Made by a program: the position numbers and the translations under genes | The notes under the pieces: generated by a model | The model's input: the letters and a program-made list of their open reading frames with translations, nothing else | Told to the model about the DNA's origin: nothing | The model's database searches: none | In this document: positions 33,452-43,461 of the stretch, piece after piece | Layout: each line of letters starts with the position of its first letter | Numbering within the stretch: the stretch's first letter is position 1 | DNA from: Caldisericia bacterium | Lineage (GTDB): Bacteria; Caldisericota; Caldisericia; JAAYUI01 | Reading direction: 5' to 3' | DNA length: 64,000 bases | Assembly (NCBI GenBank): GCA_017999835.1 | Contig: JAGNLA010000007.1 | Span: 1 to 64,000 of the forward strand

Positions 33452-36400
33452 TCAATTGCAACTGACAATCTCGATTGTTTGAGGAGTTACAATGTATCCT
33501 CCTGTTCTGCTTGCAGTTAACTGTTTGTAAACAACGTTTATGCAGCTACGGACTGTGTACCTTTCGCAACTTGTATTCATTCCGGTCAATATAACTGAAT
33601 ACTTCTTTTTTGCTGTATCTTCGCAGTTGAGAGTTGGGATTTCGCCAGAGCAACTTTTTGAAACTATTTTTAAATAGAGTATGTTTTGACACTTTTGGAT
33701 TGTGGTAGACGTGGCCTTGATGTTCTTTGACGTTTGTGAAGATGTGTAGCCTGTTATTGAAACACATGCCCCAACGTTGATTTTTGAACAATCATAGGTT
33801 TTGTTCAGGTCAACTGTGTATAGCGAAGAGTAGCTGGTTCTGACATATATGATTGAGTTTTTGCAGTCAACACGTTCAACCTTGCCACTTATTTGAACCT
33901 GACGCTGGCATTCTGTTGTTTCGATCTTGTAGCATTCAATGTAGCTGCTGTTGATTACACCATAGAAAAGTATGCAGCTGCCGATTCTAGCATTTTTACA
34001 GTCGTAGGTGCTTGGGTAGAACAGTTTGAGTGTAGCGTCGTAATAATCAACCATAATAAAGCGTTGAGAGCAACCTTCTCCAATGATGGTGGCCTTATAA
34101 GGACCGCTCATCCTGCACTCTACAACAGTAATCTGCGTTACTTCAATGGAGTAAATCACTGCAACAGCAGAGTTTGATTCGCGCAGGTAACCTTTGAGGA
34201 TTATGCAGGTATTGGGTTTGAGCGTCCTGCAGCTGTAATTTTTTGGAAGATATGCCGTGTAGAATTTGTCTCCACATCTTACAATCATGTATGGCTTCTC
34301 GGAACTGCAGTTAACGTCGAAAATATAAGCATTCCATGTTTGCTGGCATTCTACGATTGTGACTGATGTTGCAGTTACCAGTTTGTTTTCGTCAATTGTA
34401 CCTTTTATGGTTACGCATGAACCTTGTTGGATGGAGCTGCAGTCAAAGCTATCCGGCAGTTTGACGCTGTAGCTTTTTCCGTCATCGGTTTTAACAGTTA
34501 TCAGTCTGGTTCTGCAACTTACACCAACAACTGTTCCAGAAAATTCGATTGGTTCTTCAGTTGAACACTTGACTTCCTCGGCCCACTGGGCAACAAGCAT
34601 GTTGTCTTCAAATGTTCCGCAAGCCTTGATGCACATGCCTGACCAGAGTTTGTTTGAGAAGTCTACCGGCAAAACGATCATTCTTTGTGCCTTGCTGTCG
34701 TTTTCGCAAACCACCCGTCTGCTGGCGCTGTCGAACTTGATAACCTTTCCCTCAAAGCATTCAAGCTGGCAATCGGAGCTTGACGAGGCAAAGTCGATTG
34801 AATAGGCGCTGTTGGAGTATTTTACGCAGAATCGGTAGCATTTGCCTACAACCAATTCTTTGCACAGGGACTGGGAGAGGTAAGCTTCTTTGGTTTTCCC
34901 ACCAAGGTTCAGGTAGACCTTGCCATTTGTGCAGTCCAGTCTGAGGACTGTTGCATTCCAGGTTATCTTCCCATCGCATGGATCAGGAATGTCCGAGCAT
35001 GAACTCTCCGGCAAGACTTCAACCTTGCCTACAATCTTTCCGGTGAGTTTTCCATTGACCGATTCCAGACAGAAGCTTATGCACTTAGCATTCTGATATG
35101 TTTTGCAATCGGATGGGGAGAGTGTGAGCGAGTATCTTTGATCTTTGGTCATGCACTTGATGAGTACTGAAGTTGATGAGCATGTTACCTCGTACACCGA
35201 GGCAGTAACTTTTTGACAGGTTTGCCCACAAGACGAAGCATCTTCTTCAACCCAAGCAGCTTCGTAGCTGCCGTCAGAGAGCTTGTCTGAAGTGGAAAGA
35301 CAGATCTTGACGCACATTCCAACCTTTAGTCTCTGGCAAAGTCCGGAATTAATGGATATGACTTGTTTGTCTGCCTGGGTGTCGACGATTGTCATGGTGC
35401 CTTTTTTGCAGTCCAGGCTTTCAATTGTTCCCCCCAGGGTTTGACCTGAGCAGACATCTTTACACTCAGACATTGAAAGGATTTCGATGTCAACGATAAT
35501 TGGTGGTAATGCTGTCGTTGCGGTTTGAGCTTTAATGCATACCTTTACGCACAGTGGAAAATGCGATGGGGCGTTCTTTTGCAGGTATTCAAGAGCTGAG
35601 TCCGAGAGTTTCACTTTCTGAAGCTGCCCACCGGCAATAAACCTTGCTGACCCTTCGTTTGTGAAATCCAACAGTTGTCCGGTCACAGTGTCTCCGTCAC
35701 AGGACCAGTTGCAAACATCATGGTCGAGTTCAGTAAAGCCCAGCACAACGAAGGTGCCATCGGGTTTATAGTAGCCGACACATTTGTAGCAAGCGCCTTC
35801 TTTGAGCTTTTGACTCCAGTTGAAAACAAGTTTTATCAGTGTTCTGCCGGTTTCAAGCTGTGCAGTACCTTTGGCAGAATCCAGTTTTCTTAGAATTCCC
35901 CTGATTGTTTCGGTTTCTGATTCATTGCAGTCTTGGTCTCGTTTTACCCTTATGTAGTCTGCAACTATTGTTGACGGCATTGTCGTCGATGTTGCATATG
36001 TTCCGCATATCTCGACGCACTTGCCAACCATGTCGTTGCTGCAATTAAAGTCTGTCTTTGAGGTGTCGATGTTCCAGATGTTTTTGCCAATGGCAACCTT
36101 TAGCGAACCTTTTTGACAAGTCTGTCCAATTATTACACCTTCAAACTTTTGACCTTTACAGTATTTCATATTCTCACAGACCGAATCTGGGGCAAAGCTG
36201 ATGTTTTCGAGTTCAAACCATTTGTTTGCCTGGTTCCACTGGAGGCAGACCTCAAAACACCCGCCGTTTGTCATCATTTCAATGAACGCCTTGTTTTCGG
36301 TATGGAACTTGATGGTTCCGTTTTCAGTCAGAATCTCGGTGAGTTGATCCGGTTGGTATTTTGAAATGGTGCCGAAAACTTTTCTGCCTGTGCAGCTACG

Positions 36401-39400
36401 ACATGATTTTCGGTCAATTTGCCTGACCCATTGAGCCACAAACATGCGGTTTGTTGCGTCCCATTCTCCACAGAATGCCACATACTCGCCAACTCTGAGC
36501 CTGTAGCACAACGTGGCATCGTACTTGACCTTGAACTCAGAATCGCCTACGCGGATAGAAAGGTAACCAGTGCTGCAGTCAAGGGATTTTATGATGCCTT
36601 TGTGGATGTTGCCTGCGCATGATGCGCACTCTTCTTGCGGCAGGAATGAAATTGAATTTGCCAGCCATACTTTGTTTTTTGAATCATAAACCAGACAAGC
36701 CCTGATACAATCGTAAAGGTTGAGTGACACTGACTTGTCGGCAAGGAGGATCTTTATTTGGATCCCATCGGTGTCTTTGATGACTGCAACGCCTGATTCG
36801 TTGTCAATCTCGGTGACAGTTGCATTGACGAGTTTTCCGCTGCACGAGCAAGTCTGACACTTCTTTGAATCCAGAATGTCCAGAATTCTTGCAGAGAACA
36901 CTCCGTTTGCATCCTGATTCAAACAGACCCTGACACACAATCCAGGCTTGAGCGTTGAGCACCTCTCGGTGTCAATGGTTGCGGTGATTATCTCGCCGTC
37001 AACGGCAAATTTTATCTTTCCGTTATCGCAATCCAGGCTTGTAATTGTTGTTTCAATAACTCTTCCATCGCAATCTGTGCTTGACTGGCAGCTGATTTCT
37101 TTGAACCAGTTGCCTTTCATGTTGCCGCTTTCATCGGTTGATACGCAAACAAGGTAGCAGTGCTGACGAGTCATTTTGCAGAAATCATCTTTGTCAAAGG
37201 TGATCTTAAGTTTTCGAGGTGTTCTGGCCTCAATGGTCAGGATTTCGGTGCCTTCTATATATTTGTTGTTGCACCAGACAGAAGTGACGTTCACTTTTAT
37301 CATTTCGTCACATTCGCCGGGGCATTCCCCATCGTCGGTTTTTTCAAAACTTACCAGCGTGTAGGGTTCGGTTGTGACATCAAGGCAAGCCTTGATGCAC
37401 ATGCCAGCCTGGATCTGCTTGCAGATGTCAACTTCTTTTGCCTTGGCTCTAAACGATGCCTCTGTGGTCTTGAGTGAAACGATGTTGTTTTGGCAATCTG
37501 TTGCCATCACTTTGGCTATAACGGTTTTGCACTCAGGTTTTGCTTCGCATTCGCCAGGGTCAAGCGCTGTTAGTTTCACAAGGATTGGAATGGTACCGGC
37601 AACGTCATAGACGCATGCCTCAACGCAATCACCCACCTTAAAATCCTTGCATGGGTCAACAGTCTTGATTGAAATCTCTATCTTGACGCCATCAGACAGC
37701 AGCACGAGCTTGCCGTCGGTTGCGCAGTCCATATCTAAAATCTTGCCCTTGATTGTCTTGTTGCATTCAAGCTGCGGTTCCGGACAAGGGATTTCTTCCA
37801 TCCAAATCAGTTTCGGACTGAACATATTGGAAGTGTCAGCACACACTTTGTAGCATCTGCCTGGAACCAGCTTGGCGCAAACGTTTTTCAGGTTGTCGCT
37901 GACTGGAAGTTCCATCGTCATGCCTGAGCCGTACGGGCTTTTGATGACATAAACTTTTATTTTGCCGTTTTTGCAGTCGGTCGAGACAACTTTTGCTGTA
38001 AAAATGTCACCTTTACATTCTTTTGGCTGTTCTGAAGGGCAGTTTGACCCATCTACGACCACAAAAGACACAAGAGTGATGTTCCCGGCAGAATCCTTTT
38101 CAATGCATGCCCTGACGCACGTCTTGATGGCAAGGTTGGCGCAAACATCCCTTGAAATCCTATAGGTTTTTTCACCTTCGTCTGTCAGCAGTTTTACAAA
38201 CTGACCACCACAATCGATGGATGTGACAAGACCTGTGACTGTCTCTCCTTGGCAAACGCTTGGGCAGTCAATCTGCTTGAAGCTTTCAAGATGGATTTGC
38301 CCGTTTTCTCTGGTAGCGCAAATTTCGTAGCACTGACCAGATTCCATCTTGCAGAAACTCTCTGAGGTGAAAGTCCCTTCAATCAGTTCTCCACGACCAA
38401 CGTTTTCAAAAACTATGCGCTTGCCTTCACAGTCAACCCTCAGCACCTTTGCCTTAAACAGCAATTGGCACTCCTGGCACTCTTCATCTGAAAGCGGTCT
38501 GACCCAGAGGGCGACGTATTTTCCGTCAACCTTTACAGCACAAACTTCAACACAGGATTGGTTTTCAAAAGATGAAGAGTCGAGACCTTCAATGCTGACT
38601 TCGACATATTTATCACCCTGGGAGACTTTCAGGATGCCAGTTTCTTTGTTTAAATCAATGATCTTGCCTTTTAAACCTTCGCCGGTGCAGACGTTGCTGT
38701 CGCAGTCAAAAGTGAAGAGGAGATTTAGGTTTGTGTCGTCAGTCACGCAAGCCCTGAAACACTGTCCACGTCTAATCTCCATGCAGGATGTTCCCTGAGG
38801 GATTTGAGATGTAAACGTGTCGCCTGACAAAGGCTTCAAGGTTACAGAGTTGTTTGTGCAATCAGGTTTTACTACGTATCCTGAAATCCATTTGCCGTTA
38901 CAGCTGTATTCCTCTTGCGATTCAGAGCATTTGACGTGTTCGACGAATTGGGCTGCAAAGTTTGCCTCAGAAGTGAACTTGCCTGTTGCCCTGACGCATT
39001 CTCCGGCAACGAGTCTTCTTATCAAGTTGTTGAGCGAATCGAGGTTGTTGCCTGCAACAACAAGCACCTTGCCTTTTTTCGACTCCATTTCAAACGATGG
39101 TTTGTCTTTATCAACTGACAGAATTTTGCCTTCGATTGATGACAGCGATGATTCCGGGCAATCAATCAACTCGACCTTGGAAACCATCAACAACGTCGGG
39201 TCGTCGGTGCTGTCGTTTCTGCCCTCTACTCGCAGGCAGTCGCCTATCATTGGTACATAACTGCCTGATGGAGAAAGGAAAATCCTTTTTTTGTCGCCAT
39301 TCCACGAAGTCAGGATGCCAATATTGGTTTCATCGGACCATTTTTCTAGCATTCCTTCAACTGTCTCTGTACACCTGTCTGGAAACATCAGCGTTATTTG

Positions 39401-40147
39401 CTTGGTATCGCCATGCCAGAAAACTGTTCCTTCGCCCAGCGAGGTGACGGGGAATCTCAAAGGAACATAGGTAAAACCTTTATAAATGAACGGTGAAATT
39501 CTTGGGTTGGTTGGGTCAATATCAACTTCTACGCCATCCACTTGGGCTTTTGATTTGCCAATCCAGAGTTTGATTGTTTTCGATTTGTAGGTTATGTCGA
39601 CTCTTTTTTCAGTTGCATCCCAACCGATCTTTCCACCGATTTCTTCGATAACATGTCGGAAGAGGAGAAACGTTCTGTTTTCTTTTACAAGCACCGGACT
39701 CTTCATGGTTTTCTGAGTTCCATTGATATAGTAGAGCGGATTGTCGACCTGGAAGACAAGAGTTAGATTGCAGGCTTTTGCAAATGTCGGAAACTGATCT
39801 TTTGGAGTAACGCACTCTTGGTTACTTTTTGCAAACTCATCTCCCTGCAAGTTGAGTGCTGAAACGCTGTAGCATTGGATTGAGTCATTGGGGGCGTCTG
39901 TATCGATATAACTGGTGCCTACGACGGTTGAGATGTTTAGAAGATAGTATTCACCATCCTCACCTGTTTTTTTATATATAAGGTATCCCTGGGAATCCTG
40001 GACATCGTCCCAGGAGAGCCTAACCATGTTGTTGCCAGGCATGACGGATAAATGGAACGTGTCCGTCTGCGCGACGTTTGTGCCAAATGGTAATGCAAAT
40101 GCTTGAACCATCAAACAGATCGTAAAGAGAGTCACCAATTTTTTCAT
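33452..40147 (-). CDS. Giant secreted protein with ~26 cysteine-rich OB-like repeats
   Basis: 2231 residues. Signal peptide ~1-27 (VTLFTICLMVQAFALPFG), a fibronectin-III-like domain (~30-118), a copper-amine-oxidase-N 'stalk' domain (~130-255), then about 26 repeats of ~75 residues to the C-terminus. Each repeat runs hydrophobic-x-G-x-V-x-x-x-D-C, two or three beta strands, then a G-x-C-h-x-x-C centre such as GQCYEIC, GKCVEIC, GMCIKAC, a strand, and a closing acidic-x-Cys. The pattern resembles DUF5666/OB-like folds decorated with disulfides. No catalytic motif is seen; binding, structural or redox/metal roles are possible. ATG 40147 has GGAGGT upstream. I know of no named family for the repeat. 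Confidence 0.8.
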   Translation of the reverse strand: MKKLVTLFTICLMVQAFALPFGTNVAQTDTFHLSVMPGNNMVRLSWDDVQDSQGYLIYKKTGEDGEYYLLNISTVVGTSYIDTDAPNDSIQCYSVSALNLQGDEFAKSNQECVTPKDQFPTFAKACNLTLVFQVDNPLYYINGTQKTMKSPVLVKENRTFLLFRHVIEEIGGKIGWDATEKRVDITYKSKTIKLWIGKSKAQVDGVEVDIDPTNPRISPFIYKGFTYVPLRFPVTSLGEGTVFWHGDTKQITLMFPDRCTETVEGMLEKWSDETNIGILTSWNGDKKRIFLSPSGSYVPMIGDCLRVEGRNDSTDDPTLLMVSKVELIDCPESSLSSIEGKILSVDKDKPSFEMESKKGKVLVVAGNNLDSLNNLIRRLVAGECVRATGKFTSEANFAAQFVEHVKCSESQEEYSCNGKWISGYVVKPDCTNNSVTLKPLSGDTFTSQIPQGTSCMEIRRGQCFRACVTDDTNLNLLFTFDCDSNVCTGEGLKGKIIDLNKETGILKVSQGDKYVEVSIEGLDSSSFENQSCVEVCAVKVDGKYVALWVRPLSDEECQECQLLFKAKVLRVDCEGKRIVFENVGRGELIEGTFTSESFCKMESGQCYEICATRENGQIHLESFKQIDCPSVCQGETVTGLVTSIDCGGQFVKLLTDEGEKTYRISRDVCANLAIKTCVRACIEKDSAGNITLVSFVVVDGSNCPSEQPKECKGDIFTAKVVSTDCKNGKIKVYVIKSPYGSGMTMELPVSDNLKNVCAKLVPGRCYKVCADTSNMFSPKLIWMEEIPCPEPQLECNKTIKGKILDMDCATDGKLVLLSDGVKIEISIKTVDPCKDFKVGDCVEACVYDVAGTIPILVKLTALDPGECEAKPECKTVIAKVMATDCQNNIVSLKTTEASFRAKAKEVDICKQIQAGMCIKACLDVTTEPYTLVSFEKTDDGECPGECDEMIKVNVTSVWCNNKYIEGTEILTIEARTPRKLKITFDKDDFCKMTRQHCYLVCVSTDESGNMKGNWFKEISCQSSTDCDGRVIETTITSLDCDNGKIKFAVDGEIITATIDTERCSTLKPGLCVRVCLNQDANGVFSARILDILDSKKCQTCSCSGKLVNATVTEIDNESGVAVIKDTDGIQIKILLADKSVSLNLYDCIRACLVYDSKNKVWLANSISFLPQEECASCAGNIHKGIIKSLDCSTGYLSIRVGDSEFKVKYDATLCYRLRVGEYVAFCGEWDATNRMFVAQWVRQIDRKSCRSCTGRKVFGTISKYQPDQLTEILTENGTIKFHTENKAFIEMMTNGGCFEVCLQWNQANKWFELENISFAPDSVCENMKYCKGQKFEGVIIGQTCQKGSLKVAIGKNIWNIDTSKTDFNCSNDMVGKCVEICGTYATSTTMPSTIVADYIRVKRDQDCNESETETIRGILRKLDSAKGTAQLETGRTLIKLVFNWSQKLKEGACYKCVGYYKPDGTFVVLGFTELDHDVCNWSCDGDTVTGQLLDFTNEGSARFIAGGQLQKVKLSDSALEYLQKNAPSHFPLCVKVCIKAQTATTALPPIIVDIEILSMSECKDVCSGQTLGGTIESLDCKKGTMTIVDTQADKQVISINSGLCQRLKVGMCVKICLSTSDKLSDGSYEAAWVEEDASSCGQTCQKVTASVYEVTCSSTSVLIKCMTKDQRYSLTLSPSDCKTYQNAKCISFCLESVNGKLTGKIVGKVEVLPESSCSDIPDPCDGKITWNATVLRLDCTNGKVYLNLGGKTKEAYLSQSLCKELVVGKCYRFCVKYSNSAYSIDFASSSSDCQLECFEGKVIKFDSASRRVVCENDSKAQRMIVLPVDFSNKLWSGMCIKACGTFEDNMLVAQWAEEVKCSTEEPIEFSGTVVGVSCRTRLITVKTDDGKSYSVKLPDSFDCSSIQQGSCVTIKGTIDENKLVTATSVTIVECQQTWNAYIFDVNCSSEKPYMIVRCGDKFYTAYLPKNYSCRTLKPNTCIILKGYLRESNSAVAVIYSIEVTQITVVECRMSGPYKATIIGEGCSQRFIMVDYYDATLKLFYPSTYDCKNARIGSCILFYGVINSSYIECYKIETTECQRQVQISGKVERVDCKNSIIYVRTSYSSLYTVDLNKTYDCSKINVGACVSITGYTSSQTSKNIKATSTTIQKCQNILYLKIVSKSCSGEIPTLNCEDTAKKKYSVILTGMNTSCERYTVRSCINVVYKQLTASRTGGYIVTPQTIEIVSCN
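33455..39381 (-). repeat. Coding repeat array, about 26 units of ~75 codons
   Basis: Units are recognisable at protein level by D-C near the start and G-x-C-x-x-x-C in the middle, but they are diverged in DNA, so the array is old. Units 3-21 mostly keep the second central Cys. Units 1-2 and 22-26 lack it, for example GECVRATG and GSCVTIKG. Confidence 0.75.
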
Positions 40148-40356
40148 TTTAACCTCCGATTCTTCTATGATAACGTTTGTGCAAAAAATGGGCAATAGCA
40201 TGAAACCAGAACAATATTCGTTCTTTTCACGAGGTTATTGACAAATGAGATTGTTTTACAAACAAAAACCGAAAATTACAGGTAGATATTTTGCTACATC
40301 GTGTAGTAACAACATTTGAAACAATCTTGCGATTTTTCAATTAATCCTGTCTTTTG

Positions 40357-40384
40357 TTTACACGCATAAGCAGGAATGTAAAAT
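40357..40384 (+). promoter_or_regulatory. Promoter of the SurA-like gene operon
   Basis: TTTACA, a 16-nt spacer and TAAAAT precede the GGAGG site and ATG 40422 by about 38 nt. Confidence 0.55.
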
Positions 40385-40421
40385 GAAGCTTTGTTAGGAA
40401 TTCTGGAGGTATTGAAACAAC

Positions 40422-42236
40422 ATGGGTAACGAGAGAAGAATTAAGATGCGCAGAAAAGAGAACTTTGAACTCAAGATCAAACGTGCAGACGGTCCAAAAC
40501 CGATGGCGCTTGGATGGAAGATTACCATTTGGACACTTGTCGGCATTCTTGTAATTTTGACAGGTTTTGGCATTTGGGCGTATTCCGGCCGCTTGATTGA
40601 AGCGTCGGTTGGATCTCAATCAATCAAAACAAAGGATCTTGAGAACAGGGTTAATGTAAATATTAGCCAACAGTACACGCAGGATCAGATCAACCAGCTT
40701 ACAAACGAGCAGAAGCAACAGCTCTACACATCTGCAAAGGAACAAACCCTTCAGCAGATGATTCAGGAAAAGCTGTTCTTCGAAGCCGCAAAGAGACAGA
40801 ACGTCAAGATCACCGACGACGAAATCACCACCGAAGCCCAGAAGATTATTGACGAGCAGATCAAGGCATCGCTCAAGCAGCAGAACCAGGATTTCAAAGA
40901 ATGGCTCAAGACCCAGGGTTATGAGGGCGACGACGCTGAAGTTAGATTCCGTGATTTTATCAAGACAAACCAGATCGACCAGATCGAACTGACAATCTAC
41001 AAGAAAAAAATCCTTGATGATCCAATTCTCAACAAGATACAGATCACAGACGAGGAAGCAAAGGCGTACTATCTTGGAGTCGGTTCAAAGAAGATCAGCC
41101 ATATTCTTATCAAGTACGATTCAAAAACAGACACACCCGAAGTTGGAAAACAGGCTCTCCAGACGATTACAGACATCAAGAAGCTCCTCGATGAAAAAAA
41201 GAAAACGTTTGCTGAACTTGCCAAGGAAAAATCACAGGACAAACAAACAGGTTCTGATGGCAAGGAAGCCGGTTCAGCTGTTAACGGTGGTGACCTTGGA
41301 TGGTACACTGTTTCAGGCGATCAGCTTACAACCCAGTCATCAAGTGGCCAGACTGCAGGATTGGTCAAGGAATTCAACGATGAAGCAATGAAACTTGATA
41401 AGGGCCAAATTTCAAACCCAGTTCAAACCCAGTATGGCTATCATCTTATCACCATCACCGACATCAAACTCAGAAATGACAATTACAACATTTCTGCAGG
41501 CGCAAGAATCGCCATAATTAAGTTCGTAACAGTTGGTCAGGCAGATGAGCAAGGCAATCCACAGCCACTTCCAGCCGAAGAACTGAAAACAAAAGAAAAA
41601 ACCGCAAACACAGTTCTTGCTGACATCAAGGCAGGCAGAGTTACATTCGAAGAAGCCGTAAAAATCAATTCAGAAGACCAGCTTACAAAAAACAACACAA
41701 ACAACCCAGGCGAAATGCCGTTCGGCAACGACAGATTCGAAAAGGATCAGGCAAAGAACAAGTTCTGGGCAACAATTGAAGATGCCCAGACACAATCACA
41801 AATGGGTTACCCGTTTGAGCCGGAAATTGTAGAAGCGGCGCTCAAGGCAAAATCGGGACAGACTCTTCCATCAGTCATGAAAACGTCAAGCGCACTTTAC
41901 ATCGTCAAGGTCATTGATGTCAGAGCAGCAAGAAAAACTAGCTTCGACGAAGTCAAAGAACTTGTAAAGAGCGACATGGAAACAACAAAGCGTAACGACG
42001 AAGCCACAAAGTGGATTACCGAAAGACAGAATGAGTATGGCATAAGGACAGGTAATGCATGGAAGAGCTTCACGTTATGGTGGGATCGTTACATCGGTTC
42101 TCCGCTCTCCGACTTTGGACTATGGGTCAAGCAGTTCATGGGCAAGGGTGGATCCTCCTCTTCATCGGCTCCAACTACTACAGTTCAACCGGGTGGAGAT
42201 ACAACAACACCGACAACCACACCAACAGACAAATAA
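40422..42236 (+). CDS. Membrane-anchored SurA/PrsA-like foldase with parvulin domain
   Basis: 604 residues. A basic N-terminus and one membrane helix (~32-54) put the rest outside. A SurA_N-like helical domain (~60-215) with many Gln/Lys/Glu residues precedes a clear parvulin (PpiC) domain at ~223-349: ISHILIKYD, FAELAKEKS, GGDLGWYT, NPVQTQYGYHLI. A second, degenerate parvulin-like unit spans ~360-520. A Pro/Thr-rich tail ends the protein. It should fold or hold exported proteins and prolyl-isomerise them. ATG 40422 has GGAGG upstream. The next gene is a shorter relative, so the two may act together. Confidence 0.88.
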   Translation: MGNERRIKMRRKENFELKIKRADGPKPMALGWKITIWTLVGILVILTGFGIWAYSGRLIEASVGSQSIKTKDLENRVNVNISQQYTQDQINQLTNEQKQQLYTSAKEQTLQQMIQEKLFFEAAKRQNVKITDDEITTEAQKIIDEQIKASLKQQNQDFKEWLKTQGYEGDDAEVRFRDFIKTNQIDQIELTIYKKKILDDPILNKIQITDEEAKAYYLGVGSKKISHILIKYDSKTDTPEVGKQALQTITDIKKLLDEKKKTFAELAKEKSQDKQTGSDGKEAGSAVNGGDLGWYTVSGDQLTTQSSSGQTAGLVKEFNDEAMKLDKGQISNPVQTQYGYHLITITDIKLRNDNYNISAGARIAIIKFVTVGQADEQGNPQPLPAEELKTKEKTANTVLADIKAGRVTFEEAVKINSEDQLTKNNTNNPGEMPFGNDRFEKDQAKNKFWATIEDAQTQSQMGYPFEPEIVEAALKAKSGQTLPSVMKTSSALYIVKVIDVRAARKTSFDEVKELVKSDMETTKRNDEATKWITERQNEYGIRTGNAWKSFTLWWDRYIGSPLSDFGLWVKQFMGKGGSSSSSAPTTTVQPGGDTTTPTTTPTDK

Positions 42237-42258
42237 ATAATCAAACAATGGAGGCCAA

Positions 42259-43461
42259 ATGGCTGTACAGAAAGTGCTAACAAAGAAGAACAAAAAAACC
42301 GGAAGCTGGACAAGCTATCTTCTGCTCCCTGGAGTTATCGTTGCAGTGGCGCTTGCAGTCCTTGTTGGCATGTTTGTTTATGTCTACAGTAAGCGTAGCG
42401 TTGCCAGGATTATCGATAATATTCCAATCACAGAAAGACAAATAGGCATTGAAATCGATAACCTTAAAAAGGAAAACTCATCTTTCAAACCACCGACCAA
42501 CGCCTCTCAGGCTGAAATAGACGAAGCTTACAAAACTGCGCGCTCTGCTGCTCTCACAAGGCGTACCAATATGGCACTCATCGAACTTGAAGCGCGTGAG
42601 AAAAAACTTGACGATGTAGCTTGGGATGAAATCCAGCAGAGAATGGACGAAGCCCTGAAATCTGCCGGCATGACCGAAGAACAGTATCTTGTAGAGTTAA
42701 ACATCTCCAGACAGGATTTCATTGATCAAACCAGAGAAATCATCATCTATGAACGCGTGACCAAAGACATCTATGCCTCGGTTAGCGAACCAACCAAAGA
42801 TAATCTGAAACAATACTTTGACAACATAAAAGACATGTATCAGATTGGCGAGACCGCAGATTTCTATATGTGCATGGTCAAAAACATGGATGATGGAAAG
42901 AAAGTTCTTGAGTCTATCGAACAGGATCAAAAAAAGGGTTTGAAACTTGAAGCTGCGATGGCGAATGCAGTAAAGAAATTCTCAACAGATGCAGACTCAA
43001 AGAAGACTGATGGGAAGATGATCGACATTCCCAAGGAATATTTCAACGAAACACCTGAAGTCGCAAACGCAATCTTTCCATCCGATAAAACCCCCCAAGA
43101 AGCGCAGCTTTCAGTTGGTATTGTCCAACCGATTATTACTCAAAAAAAGGGTGTTTACATCATTCTTCTTCTCAAGAAAAACCCACCTCAGAAACCAGAT
43201 CTCGATGGTTCTTGGAAGCTCTACAATACCGAAACAAAAACGTATGACACAATCAAGATATTCGACATGGTAAAGCAAGCATGGATGTATGATCAGGGTC
43301 AGGCGAAGGTCACAAAGCATCTCAACGATCTCTCAAACAAACACGAAGACCTCATCTATGACAGGGTTAAAGGCAATCTTCCATGGAGCGGACTCGAGAA
43401 ATTCTATCAGGGGATTCTTGGTACAACAGTGTTTAACCGCATAATGGGATGGGAAGAATAA
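42259..43461 (+). CDS. Membrane-anchored SurA-N-like chaperone, degenerate isomerase domain
   Basis: 400 residues. A basic start, one membrane helix (~20-43), a SurA_N-like helical domain (~50-190) containing LVELNISRQDFIDQTREIIIYE, then a weak parvulin-like region (~190-310). The latter lacks the HILI and GGDLGW signatures of the upstream paralogue. It is therefore more likely a holdase than an active isomerase. GGAGG precedes ATG 42259. The stop overlaps the next start (TAATG). Probably exported-protein folding alongside the 604-residue protein. Confidence 0.75.
   Translation: MAVQKVLTKKNKKTGSWTSYLLLPGVIVAVALAVLVGMFVYVYSKRSVARIIDNIPITERQIGIEIDNLKKENSSFKPPTNASQAEIDEAYKTARSAALTRRTNMALIELEAREKKLDDVAWDEIQQRMDEALKSAGMTEEQYLVELNISRQDFIDQTREIIIYERVTKDIYASVSEPTKDNLKQYFDNIKDMYQIGETADFYMCMVKNMDDGKKVLESIEQDQKKGLKLEAAMANAVKKFSTDADSKKTDGKMIDIPKEYFNETPEVANAIFPSDKTPQEAQLSVGIVQPIITQKKGVYIILLLKKNPPQKPDLDGSWKLYNTETKTYDTIKIFDMVKQAWMYDQGQAKVTKHLNDLSNKHEDLIYDRVKGNLPWSGLEKFYQGILGTTVFNRIMGWEE

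Noticed and set aside
38349-39260. Two plus-strand frames of ~150 codons opposite the giant Cys-rich gene
   Set aside because: Both lie antisense within a single 2231-codon gene with clear repeats; they look like strand shadows.
33452-40147. Giant gene repeats considered as DNA tandem repeats or a CRISPR-like array
   Set aside because: The periodicity is at protein level only (~75 codons); DNA copies are strongly diverged and there are no identical repeats with spacers. No CRISPR array or rRNA gene was seen in the window.
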